Part shown: positions 25,286 through 34,197 of the stretch, in pieces | Layout: each line of letters opens with the position of its first letter | Position numbering within the stretch: position 1 is the stretch's first letter | Assembly: GCF_001612845.1 (NCBI RefSeq) | Contig: NZ_BDBF01000056.1 | Location: forward strand, 1 to 52,248 | Reading direction: 5' to 3' | Source of the DNA: Nocardia elegans NBRC 108235 | GTDB taxonomy: Bacteria; Actinomycetota; Actinomycetes; Mycobacteriales; Mycobacteriaceae | Length of the DNA stretch: 52,248 bases | Notes under the pieces: generated by a model | What the model was told of the DNA's origin: nothing | Database searches by the model: none | Seen by the model: the letters and a program-made list of their open reading frames with translations, nothing else | Translations under genes and position numbers: made by a program

Positions 25286-26917
25286 ATGACGATGGCCGAA
25301 CAGCACGAATGGCATCGGGGATATCTGCGGCGGCATGCGGTGTCGCGGCGGAACTTCCTGCGCGGTTCGGCCGCGGCCGCCGCGGTGGCCGCCGTCGGCA
25401 CCTCACCGTTCGCGGGGCGGGCCTATGCCGATCAGGCGCAGCTCGCGGTGGGCGGCCGCCATGTCGGCTACGGCCCCGACGCCGCCAGCCAGTTGCGCTT
25501 CGCCGCGCAGCTGTCGCGTAATCCCAGCGGCACCAAGGTCTTCCTCGATCACGGCCCGACCCCGGCGCTCGGCGCGAGCGTCGAGGCGGAGGTGCGCGAT
25601 CTGGTGACCCAGATCCCCACGAGCGACAGCGGCGTCCTCGCCGCCGAACAGTTCTACGTGCACGCGCCGGTCGACGGCCTGCCCGGACGGCTGCCACACT
25701 TCTACCGGTGGCGCACCTCCGACGGATTCGTCGGTGACATCCGTGCCGCGTCGACCGCCATGCCGAGCGTGCGCAATGCGGTACTGCCCTTCCGGTTCAC
25801 CATGATGGGCGATCAGGGCACCGACGACACGCCCGCCCAGCCGGCGGGCGTCGCTCCCGGCGACTACGACGACAAGTACTACAAGCCCGACAACGACCCC
25901 GCGGTCCCGCACGCGGACAACGTGATGCGTCAGATCGTGGCCTGCCAACCGGATTTCCATGTGCTGGCGGGTGATATCGCCTACGCCGACCCGTCGGGCG
26001 CGGGGAAGAAGCCGCGGTACGTCGCCGCCGGCGACAAACTGCCCGACGGATTCGACAAGTTCAATCCGTACGTGTGGGACGTGTATTTCGGCGCCATCGA
26101 ATCCAGCGCCTCGACCACGCCGTGGATGTTCGCCACCGGCAACCACGACATGGAGGCCGCCTACGGCACCCACGGATACGGCGGACACCTCGCCCGGCTG
26201 GACCTGCCGGGCAACGGGCCCGCGGGCTGCCCGTCGGCGTACTCGTTCACCTACGGCAATGTGGCGGTGCTGTCGCTGGACGCCAACGACGTCTCCTACG
26301 AGATCAAGGCCAACACCGGTTACTCGGGTGGCGCCCAGACCAGTTGGGTGGAACGAACCCTCGCGGAGTACCGCGCGAATCCGAATATCGACTTCATCGT
26401 CTGCTTCTTCCACCACTGCGCCTACTCGACCACCGACTCCCATGCCAGCGACGGTGGCCTGCGTGATGCCTGGTGCGCGCTGTTCGACCGCTACCAGGTC
26501 GACTTGGTGCTCCAGGGGCACAACCACATCTTCGAGCGCACCGACCCGATCCGCGGCGGCCGCCCGACCAAGGCGGCGGGCGACAATTCGATCGTCTACC
26601 CGGACGCGGACGGCACCGTCTACTACACGGTGGGCGGCGGCGGACGTCCCCGCTACGGCTTCCAGCCCGGCTCACCGGAGACCTACCGGGGCCACGAGGT
26701 GCCCGACACCACGGTGCCCAACAGCTACGTGTGGACGCCGGCGGGCAGCAAACAGGACGAGGCCGCGCCCTGGTCGCGGGTGCGGTTCCGCAACTACTCG
26801 TTCATCCGGGTCGACGTGCGCCCGGGATTCTTCGCCAGCGAGATGGACGTGGTGGCCGTCGACGAGTACGGCCGCGAATTCGACAAGGTGACCTATCGCC
26901 GGCAGGTGGGACGCTGA
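25286..26917 (+). CDS. Tat-exported metallophosphoesterase (purple acid phosphatase-like)
   Basis: 543 aa. The Tat signal has twin Arg21-Arg22 in SRRNFLRGS, then an Ala-rich hydrophobic stretch and AYA-DQ (about 48) as probable cleavage site. The metallophosphoesterase motifs follow in order: GDQG 175-178, GDIAYAD 229-235, GNHD 285-288, HH 376-377 and GHNH 411-414. This is the dinuclear-metal set for hydrolysis of phosphomonoesters or diesters. The N-terminal ~130 residues after the signal resemble the beta-sandwich preceding the catalytic domain in purple acid phosphatases. ATG at 25286 is used; upstream in-frame codons are possible, but ribosome sites are lacking. Likely role is extracytoplasmic phosphate scavenging, inferred from family. 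Confidence 0.85.
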   Translation: MTMAEQHEWHRGYLRRHAVSRRNFLRGSAAAAAVAAVGTSPFAGRAYADQAQLAVGGRHVGYGPDAASQLRFAAQLSRNPSGTKVFLDHGPTPALGASVEAEVRDLVTQIPTSDSGVLAAEQFYVHAPVDGLPGRLPHFYRWRTSDGFVGDIRAASTAMPSVRNAVLPFRFTMMGDQGTDDTPAQPAGVAPGDYDDKYYKPDNDPAVPHADNVMRQIVACQPDFHVLAGDIAYADPSGAGKKPRYVAAGDKLPDGFDKFNPYVWDVYFGAIESSASTTPWMFATGNHDMEAAYGTHGYGGHLARLDLPGNGPAGCPSAYSFTYGNVAVLSLDANDVSYEIKANTGYSGGAQTSWVERTLAEYRANPNIDFIVCFFHHCAYSTTDSHASDGGLRDAWCALFDRYQVDLVLQGHNHIFERTDPIRGGRPTKAAGDNSIVYPDADGTVYYTVGGGGRPRYGFQPGSPETYRGHEVPDTTVPNSYVWTPAGSKQDEAAPWSRVRFRNYSFIRVDVRPGFFASEMDVVAVDEYGREFDKVTYRRQVGR

Positions 26918-27009
26918 ACGGGGGGCGGGTCAACCCGCCGGCCCGCTGAGTCGTCGCGGACGGCCGCTGACCGGGCCGCCGGCCCCCCATCCGGCGGCCG
27001 GCGGCCACC

Positions 27010-27906
27010 ATGGCGGTCATGCGTTTCCATTTCGCCGAGGCCGGCGGGGACCCCGCGCACTGGGTCGACCTCGCGCGGGCCGCGGAACAGGCCGGCTTCA
27101 CCGGCGTCTGCCTGGCGGACAGCCTGGCCTATCCGCGCGACGGTGACCCGCGCTACCCCTATACCGCCGACGGGCGACGAGAGTTTCTGCGCGGCAAGCC
27201 CTTTGCCGAACCGATGATCGCCGCCACCGCGATCGCCACGGCCACAACCACGCTGCGCGTCACACCGTTCGTGCTGAAACTGCCGGTGCGCCCGCCCGTG
27301 CTGGTGGCCAAACAGGCCGCGACGCTGGCGGTGCTGAGCGGCAACCGCCTCTCGCTGGGAGTCGGAATCAGCCCGTGGCCACAGGATTTCGCCATGATGG
27401 GCGTGCCGTTCGAGCGGCGCGGCGCACGACTGGACGAAGGTATCGATATCGTGCGCGGCTTGTGCGGCGGCGGTGAATTCGCCTATCACGGCCAGGTGTA
27501 CGACCTACCCGCCGTGGAGATCAATCCGGTTCCCACCACGTCGATTCCGATCCTCGTCGGCGGGCACAGCGAGGCCGCGCTGCGACGCGCGGTGCGTCGC
27601 GGCGACGGGTGGATGCACGCGGGCGGGACACCCGAGGAACTGGCCACGCTCCTGCGCCGCCTCGCCGAATTGCGTTCGGAATACGAAGCATCCGAATCGG
27701 CGCGGACCTCCGAATTCCAGGTTCACGTGGTAGCGCGCGACCCCTTCGACACCGCGGGCATCGCGGATCTGGCCGCCTCGGGCGTCACCGATGTGATCGT
27801 CGGATTCCGCAGCGTCCACGACGGCGCGCCGGATACCCGGGGTCTCGCCGAGAAGGTCGACGCGATCACCCGCTACGGCGAGACTGTCGTCGCCGCCTGC
27901 CGATAG
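27010..27906 (+). CDS. LLM-class (F420-dependent type) oxidoreductase
   Basis: 298-aa luciferase-like monooxygenase fold: ARAAEQAGFTGVCLADSLAYP, TATTTLRVTPFVLKLPVRPP, KQAATLAVLSGNRLSLGVGISPWPQDF (split by short gaps), PVPTTSIPILVGGHSEAALRRAVRRGDGWM. It is only weakly similar to the other LLM protein at 14755, so not a recent duplication. ATG at 27010 or 27019 (MRFHFAEAGG) could be the start; GGCGGC-rich sequence precedes both. Followed after 7 nt by the SnoaL-like gene with AGGAGA between, so they are co-transcribed. Cofactor and substrate are unknown. Confidence 0.78.
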   Translation: MAVMRFHFAEAGGDPAHWVDLARAAEQAGFTGVCLADSLAYPRDGDPRYPYTADGRREFLRGKPFAEPMIAATAIATATTTLRVTPFVLKLPVRPPVLVAKQAATLAVLSGNRLSLGVGISPWPQDFAMMGVPFERRGARLDEGIDIVRGLCGGGEFAYHGQVYDLPAVEINPVPTTSIPILVGGHSEAALRRAVRRGDGWMHAGGTPEELATLLRRLAELRSEYEASESARTSEFQVHVVARDPFDTAGIADLAASGVTDVIVGFRSVHDGAPDTRGLAEKVDAITRYGETVVAACR

Positions 27907-27913
27907 GAGAGAT

Positions 27914-28333
27914 ATGGCCGACCATCCGGCTCGCGCGGCGGGACTGGCGTCCCAGCACGCCGTCCGCACCAAGGATCGCGCCACCTGGCTGAATCTGTTC
28001 GCCTCGGACGCGGTGGTGGAGGACCCGATCGGCCGATCGCCGTACGATCCCGCCGGGAACGGTCACCGCGGCCGCGATGCGATCGCCGCGTTCTGGGATA
28101 CCGCCATCGCCGAGAGCGATATCGCGTTCCGGATGCGCGACTCCTACGCCTGCGGCGCCGAGGTAGCTTTCGTCGGCACCATCACCAGCGTGCGCCTGGA
28201 CGTCACGGTCGAGGTCGACGGGGTGTTCACCTACCGGGTGGACGCCGACGGCCGCATCGCCGCTCTGCGCGCGTATTGGGAACACGACCGGGCTCGCCGC
28301 ACCACATCCGATCCCGTGGAGACGGCCGGCTGA
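27914..28333 (+). CDS. SnoaL/NTF2-like (ketosteroid isomerase fold) protein
   Basis: 139-aa NTF2-like cone fold. Typical elements are LASQHAVRTKDRATWLNLFASDAVVEDPIG, GRDAIAAFWDTAIA, and FTYRVDADGRIAALRAYWEHD near the end. Such proteins include steroid delta-isomerases, polyketide cyclases and dehydratases. The Asp in VVEDPIG is where ketosteroid isomerases place a catalytic acid or base, but this is suggestive only. AGGAGA precedes the ATG. Paired with the LLM oxidoreductase upstream, which hints at a shared hydrophobic substrate. Converges with the esterase gene over 12 bp. Confidence 0.75.
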   Translation: MADHPARAAGLASQHAVRTKDRATWLNLFASDAVVEDPIGRSPYDPAGNGHRGRDAIAAFWDTAIAESDIAFRMRDSYACGAEVAFVGTITSVRLDVTVEVDGVFTYRVDADGRIAALRAYWEHDRARRTTSDPVETAG

Positions 28334-28345
28334 CCGGAATCCGGC

Positions 28346-29329
28346 CTACACTCCCAGCGCCGGGGCGAAGACCGACCACGAGTCGTGCAGATCGTCCTGC
28401 CAGTACACCCACGCGTGGGTGCCGTTGCGGTGCACGACGGTCGCCGGAATGCCCAGGGCGGCAAGGCGACCGGTGAGCTGCCCGGTGCAGGAGTCGACGA
28501 CGCTCTCCATCACGCCGCCGACCGCGACCCGGTTGGCCAGCGCGCCCGCGTTGCCGCCGATCGAGGGATCGGCGAGGGTGTCGTGCACGCCGGGCACCCC
28601 GTTGCCCGAGGAGATGTAGAGGGCCGTTCCGCGCAACCGATCGGCGTTCACCACCGGATCGTGAGCGGCCCAGTCCGGATCACCGGGTATCCCCCACATA
28701 TTGCCGGCATTCGCCCCGAAGACTCCGAGCTGCGAATACACGTACGCCTGCGGAATCGGGCCGTTGGTCAGCGGACATCCGCTGTAGGCGCCGACCGCCT
28801 GGTACACGCCGGGCGCCCCGATGGCCAGATCGAGTGCCGAGGTCGCCGACATCGAGGTGCCCGCGACGGCATTGCGGCCCGTCATCTGGAACCGTGAGTT
28901 CAGCAGCGGCGGCAGCTCCCGGGTCAGGAACGTCGTCCATTCGTTGCGGCCCAGCACCGGATCGTCGGACTTCCAGTCGGTGTAGTAGCTGGCGCGCCCA
29001 CCCATGGGGACGATCACGTTCACCGGTTTGTCGGCGAAGAATTGCGCGACGTCGGTGCGGTTGGTCCACGGCCCGCCGTCCTCACCGCCGTCGACGGCGT
29101 TGAGCAGATACAGCGCCGGCGCCGCGAAATCCGGATGCGACATCCACACGGTGATCTGCTTGTTCATCGCCGGGGAATAGACCACCACCGAATATTGGCG
29201 ACCGCCCAGCGGATGGACGTCGACGATGGCGGGCGCGCCGGGATCCGCCGAGGCGACCGCGGGCACAATCGCGGCAATCGAGGCGAACGCGGCGAACAGG
29301 ACAGCAAAACAGCGCGGGAGCCGGTGCAT
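28346..29329 (-). CDS. Secreted antigen-85-like esterase/mycolyltransferase
   Basis: 327 aa with a signal peptide cleaved near ASA-DP (residue 28). The fold and landmarks match antigen 85/esterase D: YLLNAVDGGEDGGPW, VNVIVPMGGRASYYTDWK, WTTFLTRELPPLL, a nucleophile elbow AGTSMSATSALDLA with Ser159, and a final HRNGTHAWVYWQDDL with His305. Antigen-85 enzymes transfer mycolic acids onto trehalose and arabinogalactan; this homologue could be a mycolyltransferase or a related esterase. Its presence supports a mycolate-bearing host. The ATG at 29329 is the first start giving a signal peptide; no clear ribosome site. Confidence 0.82.
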   Translation of the reverse strand: MHRLPRCFAVLFAAFASIAAIVPAVASADPGAPAIVDVHPLGGRQYSVVVYSPAMNKQITVWMSHPDFAAPALYLLNAVDGGEDGGPWTNRTDVAQFFADKPVNVIVPMGGRASYYTDWKSDDPVLGRNEWTTFLTRELPPLLNSRFQMTGRNAVAGTSMSATSALDLAIGAPGVYQAVGAYSGCPLTNGPIPQAYVYSQLGVFGANAGNMWGIPGDPDWAAHDPVVNADRLRGTALYISSGNGVPGVHDTLADPSIGGNAGALANRVAVGGVMESVVDSCTGQLTGRLAALGIPATVVHRNGTHAWVYWQDDLHDSWSVFAPALGV

Positions 29330-29517
29330 ACGCGGAGTATTCCACCGTGTCGCGGTCTCCGCAGCACACTCGGCAGGTGTGTTCGCCGGAAGCCTCTGCC
29401 CGCACGCGGCGACCTTCGCGGTTCCGGCACCCGCGGTCCGCATCCGCCGGGCTATCTTCGCGCGCGGCCGCTCGCCACCGCTGGGAAGGGTCCCGGCGGT
29501 GACGTGCGCGGAGCCGG

Positions 29518-29964
29518 TCAGCCGGCGGCGACGGCGTCCCGGATCGCGGCGATATCGATCTTCGACATGGTCTGCAGCGCGGCGCCGGCCGCCGCCGCGT
29601 GCTCGCCACCCATCAACGCCGGCAGTTCGGCCGGCACGACCTGCCACGACAGGCCGTAGCGATCGGTCAGCCAGCCGCACGGCCCCGGCTTGCCACCCAC
29701 GGTCAGAGCCGCCCACAGCCGGTCCACCTCGTCCTGCCCGTCGACCACCAACTGAATGGACGCCGCATCGGTGAAGGGGTGGCCGGGTCCGCCGTTCATC
29801 AGCGTGAGCGCGTGTCCGGCCAGGTCGACCTGCACGATGAAGGCCGATCCGTCGGGGTTGCGAGTGATGCCGGTGATGCGGGCGCCGGGGATGTGCTCGG
29901 TGTAGAACCGGGCGGCTTCCTCGGCGGCAGTGTCGAACCAGAGGAAGGTGCTGATGTCGGTCAT
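29518..29964 (-). CDS. VOC-family protein (PhnB/3-demethylubiquinone methyltransferase-like fold)
   Basis: 148 aa with the pattern of the PF06983-type VOC family: FLWFDTAAEEAARFYTEHIPGARI, HALTLMNGGPGHPFTDAASIQLVV, WLTDRYGLSWQVVP, and a C-terminal AALQTMSKIDIAAIRDAVAA. No methyltransferase activity is implied despite the historical family name. ATG at 29964 has GGAG 5 nt upstream. It lies downstream of the XRE regulator gene with a 104-bp gap in the same direction; co-transcription is uncertain. Confidence 0.8.
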   Translation of the reverse strand: MTDISTFLWFDTAAEEAARFYTEHIPGARITGITRNPDGSAFIVQVDLAGHALTLMNGGPGHPFTDAASIQLVVDGQDEVDRLWAALTVGGKPGPCGWLTDRYGLSWQVVPAELPALMGGEHAAAAGAALQTMSKIDIAAIRDAVAAG

Positions 29965-30068
29965 GATCGCTCCTGGGGTGTGTGTCCAACTCGCTGTCAC
30001 CCCTGGTCGAGGCCGATCCCGCACATTCGACACAGTTCGCGAATCTTCCCGGACTTTTTTCGCCGGTC

Positions 30069-30899
30069 CTACTCGGCGGCGAGCCGATCCAGCGCCGCCT
30101 GACTCGATTCGTCGGCGGCGCGGTAGATGATCAGCCGCTGATCGGGATCCTGCAGCGGCATCAGCGCTTCGTAGGCGACGGTGACCGCACCCACCCGAGG
30201 GTGGTGCATCGTCTTGCGGCCCCGGCCCTGCACCCGCACATCTCTGCGCTCCCACAGTTCGGCGAATTCGGCACTGCCCCTCCGGAATTCGTCGATGAGG
30301 TCGGCCAGGACGCGATCGTCCGGGTGGGCGGCCCAGGCGGCGCGCAGCCCCGCGATGCCCTCGCGCACGGTTCGTTCGCGGTCGGCGTAGAAATTGCCCA
30401 TCCCCGGATAGAGCAGGCACAGCCACATGGAGTTGCGATGCCGGGGCGGCAGCGTGTCGAAATCGAGTAGCAGCCGCGACATCTGGCGGTTCCAGGCCAG
30501 GATGTCGTAGCGGTGGTTGAGCACCATCGCCGGGAGCGGCGCCAGATCCGCGACCAGCCGGGCCAGCTCCGGTGAGGCCGTGGTCGCAGGCTTGCCGTCG
30601 TCCGGTGGCCGCTGCCTGGCCAGATCGAACAGGTACATGCGTTCGTCGGGAGCCAGGCGCAGGGCCTGCGCGAGCGCGTCGAGCACCTCCGGCGAGGGCC
30701 GCAGTCCGCGCCCCTGTTCCAGCCGCACGATGTAGTCGGTGCTCACACCGGCCAGATCGGCGACCTCCTCCCGGCGCAGGCCCGGGGTGCGGCGGGAACG
30801 GCGGCGCAGCGGCAGGCCGAAATCACTCGGATCCAGTCGTTCGCGCCGGGTGCGCAGAAAGGCCCCCAGTTCCTGTGTCGCTACCACGGTGCCGGTCAT
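30069..30899 (-). CDS. XRE-family regulator with MmyB-type ligand-binding domain
   Basis: 276 aa. The N-terminal helix-turn-helix (RTPGLRREEVADLAGVSTDYIVRLEQGRGLRPS in two parts, about residues 36-68) is followed by an MmyB-like PAS-type domain: LNHRYDILAWNRQMSRLL, RNSMWLCLLYPG, and LIIYRAADESSQAALDRLAA at the end. Proteins of this type are usually divergent from, and control, a neighbouring oxidoreductase. Here the neighbour is the aldo/keto reductase at 31017. TAGGAT (30908-30913) ends 8 nt before the ATG with no ribosome site, suggesting a leaderless transcript. Confidence 0.85.
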   Translation of the reverse strand: MTGTVVATQELGAFLRTRRERLDPSDFGLPLRRRSRRTPGLRREEVADLAGVSTDYIVRLEQGRGLRPSPEVLDALAQALRLAPDERMYLFDLARQRPPDDGKPATTASPELARLVADLAPLPAMVLNHRYDILAWNRQMSRLLLDFDTLPPRHRNSMWLCLLYPGMGNFYADRERTVREGIAGLRAAWAAHPDDRVLADLIDEFRRGSAEFAELWERRDVRVQGRGRKTMHHPRVGAVTVAYEALMPLQDPDQRLIIYRAADESSQAALDRLAAE

Positions 30900-31016
30900 C
30901 GCTGTCGATCCTACGACGAGGCTGGTACCGGCGATCCCAGGAAAAACCTTCCCTTACCGCGCCCGTCCCGGCCGCGCAGACTTGCCGTCGAGATCGAATC
31001 CACACAGGAGGAAGAT

Positions 31017-32081
31017 ATGGCGCTCACTCTCGACACCTATCGGCTGCTCGGCCGGTCCGGGCTGCGGGTCTCCCCGCTCGCGCTGGGCACCATGACCTTC
31101 GGGGCCGACTGGGGCTGGGGCGCCGAGCGCGACGAGGCGCGCAAACTGTTCGACGACTACGTCTCGCGCGGCGGCAATTTCATCGATACCGCGAGCGTCT
31201 ACACCAACGGCAGTTCCGAGCGGCTGCTCGGCGAATTCACGCGCGACAATCGCGAAAGCCTGGTCCTGGCAACGAAATACACCATGCTGCGGCGGCCCGG
31301 TGACCCGAACTCCGGTGGCAACAACCGCAAGTCGATGTTCGCCTCGGTCGAGGCCAGCCTGCGCAATCTGAACACCGACTACATCGATCTGCTGTACCTG
31401 CACGCCTGGGACTTCACCACGCCGGTCGAGGAGGTGCTGCGCGGGATGGACGACTTGGTCCGGCAGGGCAAGGTGCTCTACGTCGCAATCTCCGACACCC
31501 CGGCCTGGCAGGTGGCCCGCATGCAGACCATCGCCGACCTGCGCGGCTGGTCTCCGCTGGTGGCGCTGCAGGTGGAATACAGCCTGATCGAACGCACCGT
31601 GGAACACGACCTGTTCCCGATGGCGCGGGAACTGGGGCTCGGGGTGATTCCGTGGTCGCCGCTCGGCAGCGGTGTGCTGACCGGCAAGTACAGCGCGGCC
31701 GATCTGGACACCTCGGCGGCGGGATCGCCGGAGGGCAGCCGCAAGAACGTCGCGCTGGCCAACGGTTCGCTGACCGCGCGGGGCCTGGCGATCGCCGAAG
31801 TGGTGAAGGAGGTCGCGGCGGAACTGGACCGGACGCCGGCGCAGACCGCACTGGCGTGGACGCTGCGGAATCCGGCGGTGACCGCCCCCATCATCGGCGC
31901 CCGCACCCCCGCGCAGCTCAGCGACAACCTGGGCGCGCTGGATGTGGAATTCGATGCGGCACACCTGGCTCGACTGGACGCGGCCAGTGCCGTCGAACCC
32001 GGATTCCCGCACAATATGCTCGCCCGCGAGATGACCAACACGGTGATCAACGGCGACCTGACGGTCGTCCCGCGCGCCTGA
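31017..32081 (+). CDS. Aldo/keto reductase
   Basis: 354-aa NADPH-dependent TIM-barrel oxidoreductase reducing aldehydes or ketones. The catalytic tetrad is visible: Asp57 (FIDTAS), Tyr62 (VYTNG), Lys87 (LATKY), His129 (YLHAWD). SERLLGEF and the cofactor-binding GARTPAQLSDNLGAL near the end are family-typical. AGGAGGA just upstream of the ATG is a strong ribosome site. Divergent from the XRE/MmyB regulator, the probable controller. A large nested palindrome follows its stop. Confidence 0.88.
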   Translation: MALTLDTYRLLGRSGLRVSPLALGTMTFGADWGWGAERDEARKLFDDYVSRGGNFIDTASVYTNGSSERLLGEFTRDNRESLVLATKYTMLRRPGDPNSGGNNRKSMFASVEASLRNLNTDYIDLLYLHAWDFTTPVEEVLRGMDDLVRQGKVLYVAISDTPAWQVARMQTIADLRGWSPLVALQVEYSLIERTVEHDLFPMARELGLGVIPWSPLGSGVLTGKYSAADLDTSAAGSPEGSRKNVALANGSLTARGLAIAEVVKEVAAELDRTPAQTALAWTLRNPAVTAPIIGARTPAQLSDNLGALDVEFDAAHLARLDAASAVEPGFPHNMLAREMTNTVINGDLTVVPRA

Positions 32082-32156
32082 CTCGTACGCCGTGACCACT
32101 GCGACCGGTCACCACACCGGCCACAGTGGTCACTCGGGCGGTCCGTCGAGTACGAG
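32082..32156. terminator. Nested inverted repeat between aldo/keto reductase and cbiX
   Basis: Three concentric arm pairs are exact: CTCGTAC/GTACGAG (32082-32088, 32150-32156), GTGACCACTG/CAGTGGTCAC (32092-32101, 32124-32133) and CCGGT/ACCGG (32105-32109, 32116-32120) around a 6-nt loop. It begins directly after the aldo/keto reductase stop and lies between convergent genes, so a bidirectional terminator lacking a U-tract is the simplest reading. Confidence 0.6.
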
Positions 32157-32257
32157 GCGGACCCACCAGCGACAGCCTTTCTCCGAGGACTCGGACTCCG
32201 GCATGCACTCGAGCATGCGCCGACGTCCGATCGGACAGGAATCGGGCGGTCGACGAA

Positions 32258-32974
32258 TCAGGCCGCGGTGGTGAGGAATTCGGCCGCCGCGGCGCGGTAT
32301 CGGCCGACCAGCAGGCGCACCACCGCTGGATGCGCACCCAGCGGTTCGGCGACTCCGTCGGCACCCGCCTCGTGCAAGCGTTGCTGGAACAGTCCTTGTG
32401 CCAAGAGGTACGAGCCGACGAACACCCGCCGCGCGCCGGATTCTCGCAGCGCGGCAACGACTTCCGGCACCCGTGGCTCACCGGTGGCGATATGGGCCGT
32501 GCGAACCGCGACGCCCAGCTCCTCCGCCAGCATGGCCGTCGCCCGCCGCACATCGTGGCGCGCACGCGCGTCGGAGGATCCGGCCGCCGCGAAGACCACC
32601 GCATCGCCGGGACGCATCCCGGCCTCGTGCAACCGCATCCGCATCACCCGGGCCAGCATCGGGTCCGGGCCCATCGCGGGGGTCACCACCACATCCGGAT
32701 GTCCGCTGTCGCGCACCTCGCGTGGGACATCCTGGTAGACGTGGTATCCGGAGGCGAGGAAGGCCGGAACCACCACGGCCGGAACACCGTTCAGCTCGCG
32801 CAGCACCTCGGCGGGTGTGGGGCCGAGCACGTCGACGAAGGCGGTCCGTACCGGCACGTCGGCACCGGCACGCCCCAGTTCCACACGCATCGCGTCGGCC
32901 ACCGCGGCGATCATCCGCACCCCTGTGGCACTGCGGGTGCCGTGCGCCACCAGCACCAGCGCGGGGGCGCTCAC
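32258..32974 (-). CDS. cbiX: CbiX-type sirohydrochlorin chelatase
   Basis: 238-aa class II chelatase that inserts Fe(II) (or Co(II)) into sirohydrochlorin. Fe insertion gives siroheme, the prosthetic group of NirB. Features are ALVLVAHGTRSATG with the metal-binding His11, a second-half PAFLASGYHVYQDVP, and internal two-fold repetition (VVFAAAGSSDA; VFVGSYLLAQG). The GTG start overlaps the stop of the upstream nnaR gene by 4 bases (GTGA), so it is translationally coupled. Last gene of the narK-nirBD-nnaR operon, which supports siroheme rather than cobalamin as end product. The uroporphyrinogen methyltransferase that makes its substrate is not in the window. Confidence 0.87.
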   Translation of the reverse strand: MSAPALVLVAHGTRSATGVRMIAAVADAMRVELGRAGADVPVRTAFVDVLGPTPAEVLRELNGVPAVVVPAFLASGYHVYQDVPREVRDSGHPDVVVTPAMGPDPMLARVMRMRLHEAGMRPGDAVVFAAAGSSDARARHDVRRATAMLAEELGVAVRTAHIATGEPRVPEVVAALRESGARRVFVGSYLLAQGLFQQRLHEAGADGVAEPLGAHPAVVRLLVGRYRAAAAEFLTTAA

Positions 32975-34197
32975 CAGACCCCCGCCATGGGCGTGGGTCG
33001 CTGCGGACGCAGCGACGGGGCGTACCCCACCGGCGGGCGGTTGTTGTTGTCGACGCATTCGGCGGGGTCGAGGGCGAGCCGGTAACCCCGCTTCACCACC
33101 GTCTGAATCGCCTTCGGTGTACCGAGACCCGCACGCAGTCGCGCGATTCCGGTCTCCACCGCATGGGTGTCGTCACCGCCGCCGGGCAGCGCCGCCAGCA
33201 GATCCTCCCGCGACACCACCCGGCCGGGCTGGCGGGCCAGTGCCCGCATCAACGCCATCGGCGCGGGAGCGAGCTGGCGCACCGAACCGTCGACCACGAC
33301 ACAGCCGCCGCGCACGCTCAATTCGTGCCCGGCGGCGTGAATTCGATTGGCGCGCCGGGGAAGTTCCTCGGCGACATGGCGGGCCAGCGCCCCGAGCCGC
33401 GCCCGGCCCGGCATGGACGTCGGCACCCCGAGTTCCTCGAGCGGCGCGGCGGTGATCGGGCCGACACACGCCGGCAGCACCCGGGAACGCATCGCCTGCA
33501 GGACGCCCTCGAGCAGCCCGGTTTCCTTGGCTCGCATCAACATCGAGGCCACCGCGGGCGCGCTGGTGAACGTGACGCAATCCAGTGCCGAGGTGACCAC
33601 ACCCTCGATCAGGCGGTCCATCGGCACGCGGTCGTCCGGTGGCACCCAGCGGTACACCGGCACCGGCACGACATCGGCTCCGGCGCAACGCAGTACTTCA
33701 CAGAAGTCGGGTACCGGTTCCCATTCGGTGGTCGCACCGTGCAACTGCACCGCGATGCGCACTCCCTCGACACCCGCCGCCAGCAGGTGATCGAGCACCT
33801 CGGCCGACGATTCGGAGGCCGGCGACCATTCCTCGCGCAATTCGGCGGCGCGGATCGCTCCCTTGGCCTTGGGACCACGGGCCAGCATCCGCGTGGAAGC
33901 CAATGTCTCCCGGAGGTTTTCGGCCAGACCCCAGCCTTCGGCCGCCTCCATCCAGCCGCGGAAACCGATGCCCGTGGTGGCGACGGCGATCTGCGGCGGA
34001 TCGGCGACCAACTGCCGGGTGACCCGCTCCAGCTCGGTGTCGTCGGACAGCGGGATGATGCGAATCGCCGGGGCGGACACGATATTCGCGCCTCGGCGAC
34101 TCAACAGCGTGGCCAGTTCGTCGGCCCGGCGGGCGGCCGTCACACCGATGGTGAAGCCGTCCAGGGGTTTCAATTCGGTGGGTCGCGCTTCGCTCAC
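32971..34197 (-). CDS. nnaR: NnaR: HemD-like domain fused to winged-helix DNA-binding domain
   Basis: 408 aa. Residues about 10-265 are a uroporphyrinogen-III synthase (HemD) fold (LDGFTIGVTAARRADELATLL, VATTGIGFRGWMEAAEGWG, VTFTSAPAVASMLM, ACVGPITAAPLEELG). Residues about 290-385 are an OmpR-type winged helix (LAPAPMALMRALARQPGRVVSREDLLAALP, ETGIARLRAGLG, TVVKRGYRLAL). This architecture is that of NnaR, reported in Streptomyces and Mycobacterium smegmatis to co-activate nitrate/nitrite assimilation with GlnR; M. tuberculosis Rv0260c is comparable. The GTG start overlaps the nirD stop by 4 bases. Whether the HemD half keeps enzymatic activity is unknown. Confidence 0.88.
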   Translation of the reverse strand: MSEARPTELKPLDGFTIGVTAARRADELATLLSRRGANIVSAPAIRIIPLSDDTELERVTRQLVADPPQIAVATTGIGFRGWMEAAEGWGLAENLRETLASTRMLARGPKAKGAIRAAELREEWSPASESSAEVLDHLLAAGVEGVRIAVQLHGATTEWEPVPDFCEVLRCAGADVVPVPVYRWVPPDDRVPMDRLIEGVVTSALDCVTFTSAPAVASMLMRAKETGLLEGVLQAMRSRVLPACVGPITAAPLEELGVPTSMPGRARLGALARHVAEELPRRANRIHAAGHELSVRGGCVVVDGSVRQLAPAPMALMRALARQPGRVVSREDLLAALPGGGDDTHAVETGIARLRAGLGTPKAIQTVVKRGYRLALDPAECVDNNNRPPVGYAPSLRPQRPTPMAGVW

